Assembly: GCA_025459195.1 (NCBI GenBank)
Contig: JALORF010000058.1
Location: 1-42,083 of the forward strand
Length of the DNA stretch: 42,083 bases
Source of the DNA: Beijerinckiaceae bacterium
GTDB taxonomy: Bacteria > Pseudomonadota > Alphaproteobacteria > Rhizobiales > Beijerinckiaceae
Reading direction: 5' to 3'
Part shown: one piece after another, positions 1 to 11,242 of the stretch
Layout: each line of letters starts with the position of its first letter
How positions within the stretch are numbered: position 1 is the stretch's first letter
Notes under the pieces: model-generated
The model's database searches: none
The model's input: the letters and a program-made list of their open reading frames with translations, nothing else
What the model was told of the DNA's origin: nothing
Program-made: the position numbers and the translations under genes

Positions 1-128
1 CCACATCAGTGCTCGGCGCTGGACCGAAGCGCCCCGCGCCTGTATGCGTGCGCGCAACAGGTCATGACACTCATCTCGGCGGTCTTGGCTCTTTGGGCCC
101 CGCACCGCCGGATCAAGAAAGACACCGC

Positions 129-2954
<2,826 letters not shown>

Positions 2955-3124
2955 CGCGGCTTGTGACGTGAGCCACGGCCTGCCTGATGGCCCCGGCTGT
3001 CAGGCGAAAAGCCCCATGAGCGGGATCGGCATTGCGTGCCCGGACCTTGCGCCATTGGTCATCGGCCTTGAGGGACAAGCTGATGGCAGAGGCGAATGCG
3101 CACCCGAGCTGACGCGAGGGATGC

Positions 3125-3152
3125 CATGGTCTGTGATCAATCACAGATCATG
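3125..3152 (+). terminator. Hairpin between convergent secA and the lipoprotein gene
   Basis: A 12-bp stem with one G-T wobble (arms 3125-3136 and 3141-3152, core TCTGTGA/TCACAGA) closes a TCAA loop. It lies 170 nt after the secA stop and just before the end of the convergent gene. The T-run on the plus side is weak (TTGGTTTTA). It is probably a terminator for secA, but a processing or protective stem is also possible. Confidence 0.5.
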
Positions 3153-3162
3153 ACCATTGGTT

Positions 3163-4593
3163 TTATGGAATGGCTGCGACGTTGGGGGTGCCGGGCGCGG
3201 CAGCCTGAGGCGCTGCCCGGCGGGGCGGCTGCGGCGTTGCCTGGGTGGCGCGCCCTGCTGGCGGCGTGACCGCCACAGGTGCCGCCGCCGGCGTTTCGGC
3301 CACTGGCTGGGCGGCGCCGAACGGGCTGAACGACAGCATGCGCTGCATCATCGACGGCTGCGGCGGTGCCTCTGGCACGGCGGCTGCCTGGGCTGCGGGC
3401 TGGTTGCCCCCCGAGCCGCGCACCACCTGGGAGGTGCCGCCCGAAGGAGCGGTGCCGGGCTGCGCCGAACCTGCCCGTGCCGTCGCTGCCGGAGCAGTGA
3501 CGCGCGTGGTCGTCGTCGATGCCAATGCAGGACCAGCCGGCGCGGCTGCAGCCGGACGCGGCGTGGCAGCGCCGGGCGAGGCCACGACAATCTCCTGCGG
3601 GCCTGCGACCACGGCATCGGGGCGGCTGATGCCCACGGCGCGCGAACCCCAGGCGGTCTTCTGTTCCAGAGCCTCTGGGCCGCTGGCCATCAGAACCTGC
3701 GTGAATTTCTGGTGCTGGCCGCCATCCTGATAGACCAGCCGGATGGCCGGCGTGCCCTTGGCGACAAGGGCTGCAACCTCGGCATCATCCTGACGGCGCT
3801 TCTCCGCAGCCGCCGCCGCGATCTGCTGGGTGCTGGGGTCCTCACGGCAATCGCCGGTGCGGTTGAAGGCATAGCGCCCCTGGCACACCGAAACCTTGGG
3901 TTCCACGCGCGCCACCTCGAACTTGTCGGTGCCTTCCTTGAGGTTCCGCCAGAACGGCATGTTGGCATCATAGCGATGCCTGGCGAGGTTTTCAGCCGTC
4001 ATGCGGAAGGGCAGGGCCTGCATCTGCACGGCCCGCTGGCCCCCATTGTGGGCCTCGCGGACAAGGGCATAGATTTCGGCGATCTGGTCATCGCTCATCG
4101 AATAGCAGCCCGCCGACGAGCAGGCCCCATGCACCATCAGGTGGGCACCGGTGCGGCCATGGGTTCGGTCGAAGGCATTGGGAAAACCCATGTTGAACGA
4201 CAGGTAGAACGCCGAGTTCGGGTTCATGTTGGCGGGCGTGATGTCGTAGAAGCCTTCCGGCGCCTGCCGGTCGCCCTCGCGCTTCTTGGGGCCAAGCTGG
4301 CCGGACCAGCGGCACATCGGATAGCTCTTGAGCAGCGCATACTGGCCATTGCTGGCCATCTTCCAGATCTCGAGTTCCGACTCCTTCTTGAAGGAGCGGA
4401 TCAGCACCGGGCTGTTCTTGTTCATGCCCTTGGAGGACATCAGCGCCTGCACATCCGGCGGGATCGGGATGTTGTGGCGTGCGGCCCCGCGCGGACGGTT
4501 CTCCTCACAGGCGGCCAGGCCGAGCCCGAGAACCAGAACGAGCGAGATGGGCTTCCAACGCAAGGCACGTATCCCGGGTTGCTGTCCCGCCAT
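3163..4593 (-). CDS. YafK-type L,D-transpeptidase-like lipoprotein
   Basis: Predicted envelope lipoprotein of the YkuD/YafK L,D-transpeptidase family, which makes or cuts links between peptidoglycan and other cell-wall parts. A hydrophobic segment (residues 16-28) ends in the lipobox LAAC, giving Cys29 as the lipidated residue. The catalytic motif HGACSSAGCYSM places His155 and Cys163, in the HG...S.GCY form seen in YafK rather than the classical SHGC form. The enzyme-like part spans about residues 45-270. The remaining roughly 200 residues are rich in Ala, Pro and Thr, low in complexity, and end PNVAAIP; they may be a flexible wall-spanning tail. Convergent with secA. The substrate cannot be told from sequence. 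Confidence 0.85.
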   Translation of the reverse strand: MAGQQPGIRALRWKPISLVLVLGLGLAACEENRPRGAARHNIPIPPDVQALMSSKGMNKNSPVLIRSFKKESELEIWKMASNGQYALLKSYPMCRWSGQLGPKKREGDRQAPEGFYDITPANMNPNSAFYLSFNMGFPNAFDRTHGRTGAHLMVHGACSSAGCYSMSDDQIAEIYALVREAHNGGQRAVQMQALPFRMTAENLARHRYDANMPFWRNLKEGTDKFEVARVEPKVSVCQGRYAFNRTGDCREDPSTQQIAAAAAEKRRQDDAEVAALVAKGTPAIRLVYQDGGQHQKFTQVLMASGPEALEQKTAWGSRAVGISRPDAVVAGPQEIVVASPGAATPRPAAAAPAGPALASTTTTRVTAPAATARAGSAQPGTAPSGGTSQVVRGSGGNQPAAQAAAVPEAPPQPSMMQRMLSFSPFGAAQPVAETPAAAPVAVTPPAGRATQATPQPPRRAAPQAAAPGTPNVAAIP

Positions 4594-4727
4594 GGGACGA
4601 TCAGACTGACGCTTCGACTATATCCGTTAGCCTTGCCGGATGGTTACCACAAGCAGACGCCATCTTGAACCATGGTCAACAGTTCGTTAACGGCGAAACT
4701 GTGGCGCTGACCTGCCTGGGAGCCAGC

Positions 4728-5684
4728 TCACATCAGTTTTCGGCCAATGGCGAGGAACTTGTCGGCGCGCTGGTTGCGCAACTGCTCCGGCGAAAGCCCC
4801 GCCAGTTCGCCAAGTGCGGCCGACATGGCATGCCCTGCCCGCGTGATCGCCTCTTCCGGGGCACGGTGCGCCCCGCCGGCCGGCTCGGAGATGATCCGGT
4901 CGATGATGCCGAAGCGCAGCAGGTCCTGCGCGGTGATCTTCATGCCGGTGGCGGCATCCTGCGCGCGGGCGGCATCCCGCCACAGGATCGAGGCCGCCCC
5001 TTCCGGCGAGATCACCGAATAGACGGCATGTTCGAGCATCAGCACCCGGTTGGCGGTGGCGATGGCGACAGCACCGCCCGAGCCACCCTCGCCGATGATC
5101 AACGACACGTTCGGTGAGCCGAGCGCGAGGCAAGCCTCGGTCGAGCGGGCAATGGCCTCGGCCTGGCCGCGCTCCTCGGCCTCGATGCCGGGGAAGGCAC
5201 CGGCTGTGTCGACAAAGCACAGCACGGGCAGCCCGAACCTGTCGGCGAGCTCCATCAGCCGCACGGCCTTGCGATAGCCTTCCGGCTTGGCCATGCCGAA
5301 ATTGTGCCTGAGCCTGGTCTCGGTGTTCGAGCCCTTCTCCTGTCCGATCACGCAGACAGGTTGGCCTTCGAAGCGGCCGAAGCCACCGATCACGGCCTCG
5401 TCCTCGCCGAAACCGCGGTCCCCCGCCATCGGCGTGAACTCGCTGATCAGCCGGGCGCAGTAATCCACGAAGTGCGGGCGCTGCGGGTGGCGGGCAACCT
5501 GGGTCTTTTGCCAGGGCGTGAGGGCCATGTAGAGGCCCTTCAGCGACTGGTCCGACTTGGCCTCCAGCTTGGCGATTTCCTCGCCGATCGCCACCGCATC
5601 GCCCTTGGCAGCCATGGCCTTCAACTCGTCCACCTTCGCCTCGAGATCGGCGATGGGCTTTTCGAAATCGAGGTAACTTCTCAT
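4728..5684 (-). CDS. accA: Acetyl-CoA carboxylase carboxyltransferase subunit alpha
   Basis: With AccD it forms the carboxyltransferase that moves CO2 from biotin on AccB to acetyl-CoA, giving malonyl-CoA for fatty acid synthesis. The 318 residues start MRSYLDFEKPIADLE, the usual N-terminal coiled segment. The conserved TPWQKTQVARHPQRPH, GEGGSGGAVAIA and SPEGAASILWRD blocks follow. The frame stays open upstream, but the added 95 residues are not AccA-like, so ATG at 5684 is chosen. accD is not in the window. The gene lies 130 nt downstream of the methyltransferase gene on the same strand. Confidence 0.97.
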   Translation of the reverse strand: MRSYLDFEKPIADLEAKVDELKAMAAKGDAVAIGEEIAKLEAKSDQSLKGLYMALTPWQKTQVARHPQRPHFVDYCARLISEFTPMAGDRGFGEDEAVIGGFGRFEGQPVCVIGQEKGSNTETRLRHNFGMAKPEGYRKAVRLMELADRFGLPVLCFVDTAGAFPGIEAEERGQAEAIARSTEACLALGSPNVSLIIGEGGSGGAVAIATANRVLMLEHAVYSVISPEGAASILWRDAARAQDAATGMKITAQDLLRFGIIDRIISEPAGGAHRAPEEAITRAGHAMSAALGELAGLSPEQLRNQRADKFLAIGRKLM

Positions 5685-5814
5685 TGTCAGGACTGGTCCG
5701 GCGACGGGGCTCTCGAACTGAGGTCGCCCGGCAGGACGGCCAAACCGGAAGGGCCGCGGCAGCGCGCCGGCAGGCACTGGTTCGGCCCTGATGTGGCGGC
5801 ACCAGGCGTGGCTG

Positions 5815-6567
5815 TCAAGTTTGCGCCTGCCGCCCGGCGCTGGGCGAAGGGGCCGGCAACGGCACCAGAACCTGCCTGAGCGCGAAAGCGCGGCGGCTCT
5901 GGGCGGGTGCGCGCCGGTAGAACTGCTTGGTGGCGTCGATGACGTGGACACCGGAGAACGGCAGGCCAAGCCCCGCTCCCAGCTTCTCCCACATCGGGGC
6001 GGAGCGCAGGACCGACTGGCGCTGGAGCGGCGGCGTGAACAGGGCCTCGGCCCAGTTCTCCGGCGAGAACAGCGTGTCCCGCATCAGCCGTTCGAGCTGC
6101 CGGCGCGAAAACGGCCGGCCATGGCCAAAGGGGGTGCCGTCCATCCGCGCCCAGAGCCCGCGCCGGTTCGGCACGATCAGCATGATGCGGCCTCCAGGCG
6201 CCAGAACCCGCCAGCATTCGGCCAGCAACTCCTCGGCGTTCTCGCTCGATTCCAGCGCATGCACCAGCAGAACCCGGTCCACCGAGGCGTCATCGAGCGG
6301 CAGCAACAGCGGATCGACGAGGGCAGACGATGAACCGCTGCCCGATGACCAGTTCACCACGCCCTGCGTGGCCGGCATGAAGGCAAGGCAGCGCTCGGTC
6401 TGGTCACGCAGCAAGGACAGGTATGGCACGGCATAGCCGATGCCCACCAGCCGGCTGCCGCCGACATTGTCCCAGAAACGCAGCACGGCCTTGCCGATGA
6501 AACGGCGGGCGACATGGCCAAGCGGGCTGGCATAGAAACTGCGAAGATCGACGACATCCGTGCTCAT
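5815..6567 (-). CDS. Class I SAM-dependent methyltransferase
   Basis: A 250-residue methyltransferase of the Methyltransf_11 type; the substrate is unknown. The start MSTDVVDLRSFY is chosen because the upstream in-frame extension overlaps the divergent gloB promoter region. The SAM-binding region is seen as LVGIGYAVPYL (about residues 40-50, a weak form of the glycine-rich motif I), the acidic stretch LPLDDASVDRVLLVHALE (motif IV), and ECWRVLAPGGRIMLIVPN (post-motif). It is divergent from gloB. This pairing, a methyltransferase head to head with glyoxalase II, recurs in Hyphomicrobiales as I recall it, but no functional link is proven. Confidence 0.85.
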   Translation of the reverse strand: MSTDVVDLRSFYASPLGHVARRFIGKAVLRFWDNVGGSRLVGIGYAVPYLSLLRDQTERCLAFMPATQGVVNWSSGSGSSSALVDPLLLPLDDASVDRVLLVHALESSENAEELLAECWRVLAPGGRIMLIVPNRRGLWARMDGTPFGHGRPFSRRQLERLMRDTLFSPENWAEALFTPPLQRQSVLRSAPMWEKLGAGLGLPFSGVHVIDATKQFYRRAPAQSRRAFALRQVLVPLPAPSPSAGRQAQT

Positions 6568-6656
6568 GGCGCGATACCATTGGCGGATCGCTGGACAAGC
6601 GCAAGGCCTGACGCCCATGATGGTGACTGTCGTGGTGGCGATTGTCGCCACCCGTC

Positions 6657-6662
6657 AGGAGG
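6657..6662 (+). promoter_or_regulatory. Strong ribosome binding site that sets a TTG start for gloB
   Basis: A perfect AGGAGG lies 8 nt before TTG at 6671. Upstream in-frame ATG codons at 6560-6620 have no comparable site and would overlap the divergent methyltransferase start, so the TTG is the better start. Confidence 0.75.
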
Positions 6663-6670
6663 ATGCCCGC

Positions 6671-7435
6671 TTGCCCGTCGATCTGCATGTGTTCCGCCTG
6701 CTGTCCGACAATTGCGGAGCGCTTGTCCATGACCGTGCCACAGGTCTGTGCGCCGCCATTGACGCACCTGAGGCCGGCCAGACCCACGCAGCGGCCATCG
6801 CCAGGGGCTGGACCATCAGCCACCTGTTCATCACCCATGAGCATGCCGACCATGTGCAGGGCGCGACAGAACTCGCCCGCCGCACCGGCTGCGAAATCAT
6901 CGGCCCGGCGCAGGCCCGCCCCATTGCCCCTCTCGACCGCGTTGTGGGTGAAGGCGACCAGGTCTTGCTGGGCGAGACCGCCTTCGAGATCTGGGCAACG
7001 CCGGGGCACGCCGCCGGACACCTGAGCTGGGTCTCGCACGGCGCGAAGCTGGCGGCCGTCGGCGATGTGGTCTTCGTCATGGGTTGCGGGCGCCTGTTCG
7101 GCGACACCGCGGCGCAGATGTGGCATTCGCTGTCGCGGATCGCGGCCCTGCCGGATGATGTCACGCTGATCACCGGGCACGATTACACCGCCTCCAATGC
7201 CCGCTTCGCGCGCGCTGTCGAGCCGGGCAACGCGGCCATCGCCGAGCGGGCCGAAGAGGCCCAGCGCCGCGCGGCATCCGGCAGCTTCTGGGCGCTGACC
7301 ACGGTCGGCGAGGAAAAGCGCACCAACCCGTTCTTCAGGGCAGGCGAGCCGGCCATCATGGCGGCGCTCGGCCAATCCGACCCGGGCGCCAGCTTTGCCA
7401 GCCTGCGCCAGATGAAAAACGACTTCAGGGGCTGA
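6671..7435 (+). CDS. gloB: Hydroxyacylglutathione hydrolase (glyoxalase II)
   Basis: Metallo-beta-lactamase fold enzyme that hydrolyses S-D-lactoylglutathione to D-lactate and glutathione, the second step of methylglyoxal detoxification in the cytosol. From TTG at 6671 the product has 254 residues, the normal family length, and begins PVDLHVFRLLSDNCG, matching the usual GloB N-terminus. The metal site is THEHADH (His56, His58, Asp60, His61). Further conserved parts are TPGHAAGH, GDVVFVMGCGRLFGD, GHDYTASNARFA and the C-terminal KRTNPFFRA substrate-binding region. It is followed after 4 nt by the cupin gene, so the two are probably cotranscribed. Confidence 0.93.
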   Translation: MPVDLHVFRLLSDNCGALVHDRATGLCAAIDAPEAGQTHAAAIARGWTISHLFITHEHADHVQGATELARRTGCEIIGPAQARPIAPLDRVVGEGDQVLLGETAFEIWATPGHAAGHLSWVSHGAKLAAVGDVVFVMGCGRLFGDTAAQMWHSLSRIAALPDDVTLITGHDYTASNARFARAVEPGNAAIAERAEEAQRRAASGSFWALTTVGEEKRTNPFFRAGEPAIMAALGQSDPGASFASLRQMKNDFRG

Positions 7436-7439
7436 TGAC

Positions 7440-7907
7440 ATGACCACGCAGGATCTGGACGGCCTTGGCGCAGCCGAGGTGGTGGCGTTGCTCGGGCTTC
7501 AGCCACACCCGGAAGGCGGCTTCTACAAGGAGACCTTCCGCGACACGCGGCTTCTGGCCGATGGCCGGGCAGCATCGACCGCGATCTACTACCTGCTCGG
7601 CGTCGGCGAGGTCTCCGAATGGCACCGGGTCGATGCGGCTGAGGTCTGGCATTGGCATGCAGGCGCACCCATGGTCATCACCATGTCGCCCGATGGCCAC
7701 GATGCCGAAGCCCACCATCTTGGCCCCAACCTGCGCATGCGGCAGCGCCCGCAACTGGTGGTGCCGGCCCATTGGTGGCAGACCGCCACAAGCCTCGGTC
7801 ACTGGACGCTGGTCGGCTGCACGGTCGCGCCAGGCTTCGACTTCAAGGGCTTCGAGCTGGCCCCGCCCGGCTGGCGGCCGGTGCCGCGCAAGCCATCCGT
7901 GGCGTGA
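7440..7907 (+). CDS. Cupin protein of the DUF985 family
   Basis: A 155-residue single-domain cupin. The N-terminal signature LGLQPHPEGGFYKETFRD and the later EVWHWHAGAPM, VPAHWWQTA and GCTVAPGFDFKGFELAP blocks match the DUF985 (Cupin_5) family. Some relatives are described as sugar-epimerase-like, but the reaction is not established. The ATG starts 4 nt after the gloB stop, which implies coupling with glyoxalase II. The His residues in WHWH are candidate metal ligands. Confidence 0.85.
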   Translation: MTTQDLDGLGAAEVVALLGLQPHPEGGFYKETFRDTRLLADGRAASTAIYYLLGVGEVSEWHRVDAAEVWHWHAGAPMVITMSPDGHDAEAHHLGPNLRMRQRPQLVVPAHWWQTATSLGHWTLVGCTVAPGFDFKGFELAPPGWRPVPRKPSVA

Positions 7908-7916
7908 CGGCGGGCA

Positions 7917-8801
7917 TCAGCGCCGCGAAGGGACCGATGCGGTGACAGCCCCTGCCACGATCAGCAGGCAGGCCAGACCGAGCGTCCAGGTGGCCGCTGC
8001 AGCGCCGGTGAGCACAAGGGCCAGCGTCGAGATCACCGGCGCGGCATAGCTCGCCACGCCCAGCAGGCGGATGTCGCCGCGCTTCATGCCGATGTCCCAG
8101 ACGAAGAAGGCAAGCCCGACCGGCCCAAGCCCAAGGCCGATCAGCGCCAGCCAGCCCGTTGCATCGGGCATGACCGTGGTCTCGAAGGCCAGATGGCACA
8201 GGGCGGCCAGCAGCGCCGTGATCAGGCAGGAACCCGCCACGGCCTCGGTCGGCACCGAAGCCATGCGCCGCGACAGCACCGAATAGGCCGCCCAGACCAC
8301 AGCGCAGCCTGCTGCCAGCACATATCCTGGGAGATGGCTCGCCTCCAAGCCGGCGACGCCGCGCCCTGCGGCCAGCACGCCGACACCGGCAAAGCCGATC
8401 AGCGCGCCGAGGACATGGCGCGGACTGAGGTGCTCGCCCGGCAACAGGCCCGAGAAGATGACAATCAGCAAGGGCCAGAGATAGGCCACGAGGCTGGCCT
8501 CTGCCGGCGGCGCCAGCTTCAGCGCGGCGAAATACAGCGCATGATAGCCGAACAGCCCGCCAATCCCCAGCGCCAGGGCCAGGGGCGGCTGGCGCAGAAG
8601 GGCGAGCTTGCCCTGCTGCGCCACAATGGCAAGCCCGACACCGCCACCGATGGCAAAGGTGATCGCCGTGACCTGGAAGGGCGGAATGCCGGCTGTCGCG
8701 GTTGTGAACAGCGCCAGCAGCCCCCAGAGCAGGATCGCGACAAGGCCGAGAAGCGTGGGGCGGGACAGGGGCATGGGCATGGCTTGTCGGGGCAAGGACA
8801 A
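7917..8801 (-). CDS. EamA/DMT transporter, YddG-like amino acid exporter
   Basis: A 294-residue inner membrane protein with about ten hydrophobic segments, made of two EamA repeats (drug/metabolite transporter superfamily). The segment GYHALYFAALKLAPPAEASLVAYLWPLLIVIFSGLLPGE resembles YddG, an aromatic amino acid exporter, more than other DMT groups; only short parts of it are diagnostic (e.g. LAPPAEASLVAYLWPLL). Starts at 8801, 8780 or 8774 are all possible, because Met occurs at residues 1, 8 and 10. It is convergent with the DUF985 gene, leaving a 9-nt gap. The substrate is an inference. Confidence 0.8.
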   Translation of the reverse strand: MSLPRQAMPMPLSRPTLLGLVAILLWGLLALFTTATAGIPPFQVTAITFAIGGGVGLAIVAQQGKLALLRQPPLALALGIGGLFGYHALYFAALKLAPPAEASLVAYLWPLLIVIFSGLLPGEHLSPRHVLGALIGFAGVGVLAAGRGVAGLEASHLPGYVLAAGCAVVWAAYSVLSRRMASVPTEAVAGSCLITALLAALCHLAFETTVMPDATGWLALIGLGLGPVGLAFFVWDIGMKRGDIRLLGVASYAAPVISTLALVLTGAAAATWTLGLACLLIVAGAVTASVPSRR

Positions 8802-8818
8802 CAGGACGGAAAAAGCAG

Positions 8819-8842
8819 AAGGCCGGCATCGCTGCCGGCCTT
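8819..8842 (-). terminator. Rho-independent terminator after phaB
   Basis: A perfect 10-bp stem (AAGGCCGGCA / TGCCGGCCTT) with a TCGC loop. On the minus strand it is followed by TTCTGCTTTTT. It sits between the phaB stop and the start of the exporter gene and ends the phaA-DUF1737-phaB unit. Confidence 0.8.
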
Positions 8843-8864
8843 CACCAAGGCAAGACTGACCGGA

Positions 8865-9590
8865 TCAGGCCATGTATTGCCCGCCATTGGCGCTCAACGT
8901 CGAGCCGGTGATGAAGCCGGCCTCATCGGCAGCCAGGAACACGACGGCCCGTGCGATTTCCTCAGGCTCGCCAAGACGGCCAACCGGGATCAGCGGCAGG
9001 ATGTTCTTCTCGACCACGGCAGGGTCGATGGCCTTGACCATCTCGGTGGCGATATAGCCAGGGCAGATCGTGTTGACGGTGATGCCGGCGCGCGCGCCTT
9101 CCTGCGCCAGCGCCTTGACGAAACCGATGTCGCCGGCCTTCGCCGCAGAGTAGTTGACCTGCCCCATCTGGCCCTTCTGGCCGTTGATGGACGAGATGCA
9201 GATCACGCGTCCGAACTTGCGGGCGCGCATGCCCTCCCAGACAGGGCGGGTCATGTTGAACAGCGAGTTGAGGTTGGTGTTGATGACCCCATACCACTGG
9301 TCCTTGGTCATCTTGTGGAACATGCCATCCTTGGTGATGCCGGCATTGTTGACCAGCACCTCGACCGGGCCAAGATCGGCCTCCACCTTGGCGATGCCGG
9401 CAACGCAGGCGTCGTAGTCCGACACATCCCACTTGTAGGTCGGGATGCCCGTCTCCCGTGTGAAGGCCGAGGCGGCCTCGTCATTGCCGGCATAGGATGC
9501 GGCCACCTTGTAGCCGGCGGCCTTCAGCGCCTTCGAAATGGCGGCACCGATGCCGCGGCTTCCCCCGGTCACGAGAGCAACACGTGTCAT
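8865..9590 (-). CDS. phaB: Acetoacetyl-CoA reductase (NADPH)
   Basis: Short-chain dehydrogenase that reduces acetoacetyl-CoA to (R)-3-hydroxybutyryl-CoA, the monomer for polyhydroxybutyrate. The 241 residues carry VTGGSRGIG (nucleotide binding, residues 7-15), NNAG (81-84) and the catalytic Ser134, Tyr147 and Lys151 (YSAAK). The PhaB-typical blocks DGMFHKMTKDQWY and INGQKGQMGQVNYSAAKAG are present. Start at MTRVALVTGG, preceded by GGGAAGGG. It is the last gene of the phaA operon. The PHA synthase gene phaC is not in the window. Confidence 0.96.
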   Translation of the reverse strand: MTRVALVTGGSRGIGAAISKALKAAGYKVAASYAGNDEAASAFTRETGIPTYKWDVSDYDACVAGIAKVEADLGPVEVLVNNAGITKDGMFHKMTKDQWYGVINTNLNSLFNMTRPVWEGMRARKFGRVICISSINGQKGQMGQVNYSAAKAGDIGFVKALAQEGARAGITVNTICPGYIATEMVKAIDPAVVEKNILPLIPVGRLGEPEEIARAVVFLAADEAGFITGSTLSANGGQYMA

Positions 9591-9630
9591 GAATTTTCCC
9601 TTCCCTGATGTTTTTTTGGATTTGGTGACG

Positions 9631-9855
9631 TTACTGCAATGAAAGATCGAGGTCGGGGGCGTAGCGGACGCCCTCGACATCCTTGGTGATGGCCTGGCCG
9701 CAGATCACGCGGCCGGTCTTGTCGTCGAAGGCCAGGGTCGGATTGCCATAGAGCGTCCAGCCCCTGCTCAGCGCCTCCGACACCCGATGACAGAAGGCCG
9801 CGTCATCGGGTCCGGTGAGGTAGCGATACAAGGTCGCGGGCCGGGAGGCCGACAC
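9631..9855 (-). CDS. Small DUF1737 protein between phaA and phaB
   Basis: A 74-residue protein, RYLTGPDDAAFCHRVSEALSRGW and then a glycine- and aspartate-containing beta-rich part ending CGQAITKDVEGVRYAPDLDLSLQ, as in DUF1737. It starts with GTG directly after the phaA TGA (no gap), so it is translationally coupled. The function is unknown. Its place between two PHB enzymes suggests a linked role, but that rests on position only. Confidence 0.8.
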   Translation of the reverse strand: MSASRPATLYRYLTGPDDAAFCHRVSEALSRGWTLYGNPTLAFDDKTGRVICGQAITKDVEGVRYAPDLDLSLQ

Positions 9856-11034
9856 TCAGCGCTCCAGGCACATGGCAACGCCCATGCCGCCGCCGATGCA
9901 CAGGGTGGTCAGGCCCTTCTTGGCGTTGCGCTTGCCCATTTCATGCAGCAGCGTCACCAGCACGCGGGCACCGGATGCGCCGATCGGGTGGCCGATGGCG
10001 ATGGCACCGCCATTGACGTTCACCTTGGCCGTATCCCAGCCCATGTCCTTGTTGACCGCGATGGCCTGGGCCGCAAAGGCCTCGTTGGCCTCGACCAGAT
10101 CAAGATCGGCAGCCTTCCAGCCGGCCTTCTCCAGCGCCTTGCGCGAGGCCGGGATCGGCCCGCTGCCCATGATGGCTGGATCGACGCCGGCAGTAGCCCA
10201 GGAAGCGATGCGGGCCAGCGGCGTGAGACCGCGCCGCTGCGCTTCCGCAGCCGTCATCAGCACCACGGCTGCGCCGCCATCGTTGATGCCCGAGGCATTG
10301 GCCGCCGTCACGGTGCCGTCCTTGGAGAAAGCAGGCTTGAGCTTGCCCACGCCTTCCAGCGTGGTGCCGTGCTTGGGATATTCGTCGGCATCGACAATGA
10401 CGTCGCCCTTGCGGCCAGAGATCGTGAACGGAACGATCTCGTCCTTGAACTTGCCGGCCTTCTGGGCCGCTTCAGCCTTGTTCTGCGAGGCGACGGCGAA
10501 AGCATCCTGCTCATCACGGCTGATCTGCCACTTGAGCGCAACATTCTCGGCGGTGTTGCCCATGTGGTAGCCGTGGAAGGCATCCAGCAGGCCGTCCTTC
10601 AGCATCGAATCGAGCATCTTCAGGTCGCCCATCTTGGTGCCGGCGCGCATGTGCGCGACATGCGGCGCCAGCGACATCGACTCCTGGCCGCCGGCCACGA
10701 TCACGGTCGCGTCGCCATTGGCAATCTGCTGCATGCCGAGGGCTGCGGCGCGCAGGCCGGAACCGCAAAGCTGGTTGAGGCCCCAGGCCGTGGCTTCCTG
10801 CGGGATGCCAGCAGCAATGGCTGCCTGCCGTGCAGGGTTCTGGCCCTGCCCGGCAGAGAGGATCTGGCCCATGATCACCTCGTCGACATCGGCAGGATCG
10901 ACCCCGGCGCGTGCCAGTGCGGCCTTGATGGCGGCTGCGCCCAGTTCGTGGGCAGCCGTGCCGGCAAAAGCACCATTGAAAGCCCCGACCGCCGTGCGCG
11001 CGGCGCCGACGATGACGATGTCCTGTGAAGCCAT
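9856..11034 (-). CDS. phaA: Acetyl-CoA C-acetyltransferase (beta-ketothiolase)
   Basis: Condenses two acetyl-CoA to acetoacetyl-CoA, the first step of polyhydroxybutyrate synthesis. The 392 residues show all three thiolase active-site signatures: nucleophile Cys90 in LNQLCGSGLRA, His349 in GGAIAIGHPIGASG, and Cys379 in TLCIGGGMGVAMCLE. Length and residue positions are one off the well-studied Zoogloea enzyme. It is first in the phaA-DUF1737-phaB operon and faces phaR across a 335-bp gap. PhaR repression of this operon would fit, but is inferred. Confidence 0.96.
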   Translation of the reverse strand: MASQDIVIVGAARTAVGAFNGAFAGTAAHELGAAAIKAALARAGVDPADVDEVIMGQILSAGQGQNPARQAAIAAGIPQEATAWGLNQLCGSGLRAAALGMQQIANGDATVIVAGGQESMSLAPHVAHMRAGTKMGDLKMLDSMLKDGLLDAFHGYHMGNTAENVALKWQISRDEQDAFAVASQNKAEAAQKAGKFKDEIVPFTISGRKGDVIVDADEYPKHGTTLEGVGKLKPAFSKDGTVTAANASGINDGGAAVVLMTAAEAQRRGLTPLARIASWATAGVDPAIMGSGPIPASRKALEKAGWKAADLDLVEANEAFAAQAIAVNKDMGWDTAKVNVNGGAIAIGHPIGASGARVLVTLLHEMGKRNAKKGLTTLCIGGGMGVAMCLER

Positions 11035-11242
11035 GATGTGTCCTTCCCTTGTGTTCGCCCGGCCTCGTCGAGGCTTGCCCGCGCGTGAGGTGTCCCGAGC
11101 AGACGATGGTTGTCAAAGCCAAACGACGATCCGTCAAGCATCCAGATCAATTGTCTTGTTCGACTTTGCGCCATGTCCCGCGCGTTCGGGAGCCTCCAGG
11201 CTCGGTTCTGGCCGGCGGGCGCCGATACGGGATGTCTTGCGG

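Noticed and set aside
9-128. Possible 40-residue N-terminal extension of SecA
   Set aside because: The frame is open, but the residues do not look like SecA and [10 protein letters not shown] is the standard start.
3157-4668. Long plus-strand open frame over the L,D-transpeptidase gene
   Set aside because: It is antisense to a clearly recognised gene, rich in Arg/Gly/Cys as expected of a shadow in GC-rich DNA, and has no family signature.
8193-9608. A 471-codon plus-strand open frame across the exporter and phaB genes
   Set aside because: It spans two recognised genes on the other strand and has no recognisable domains.
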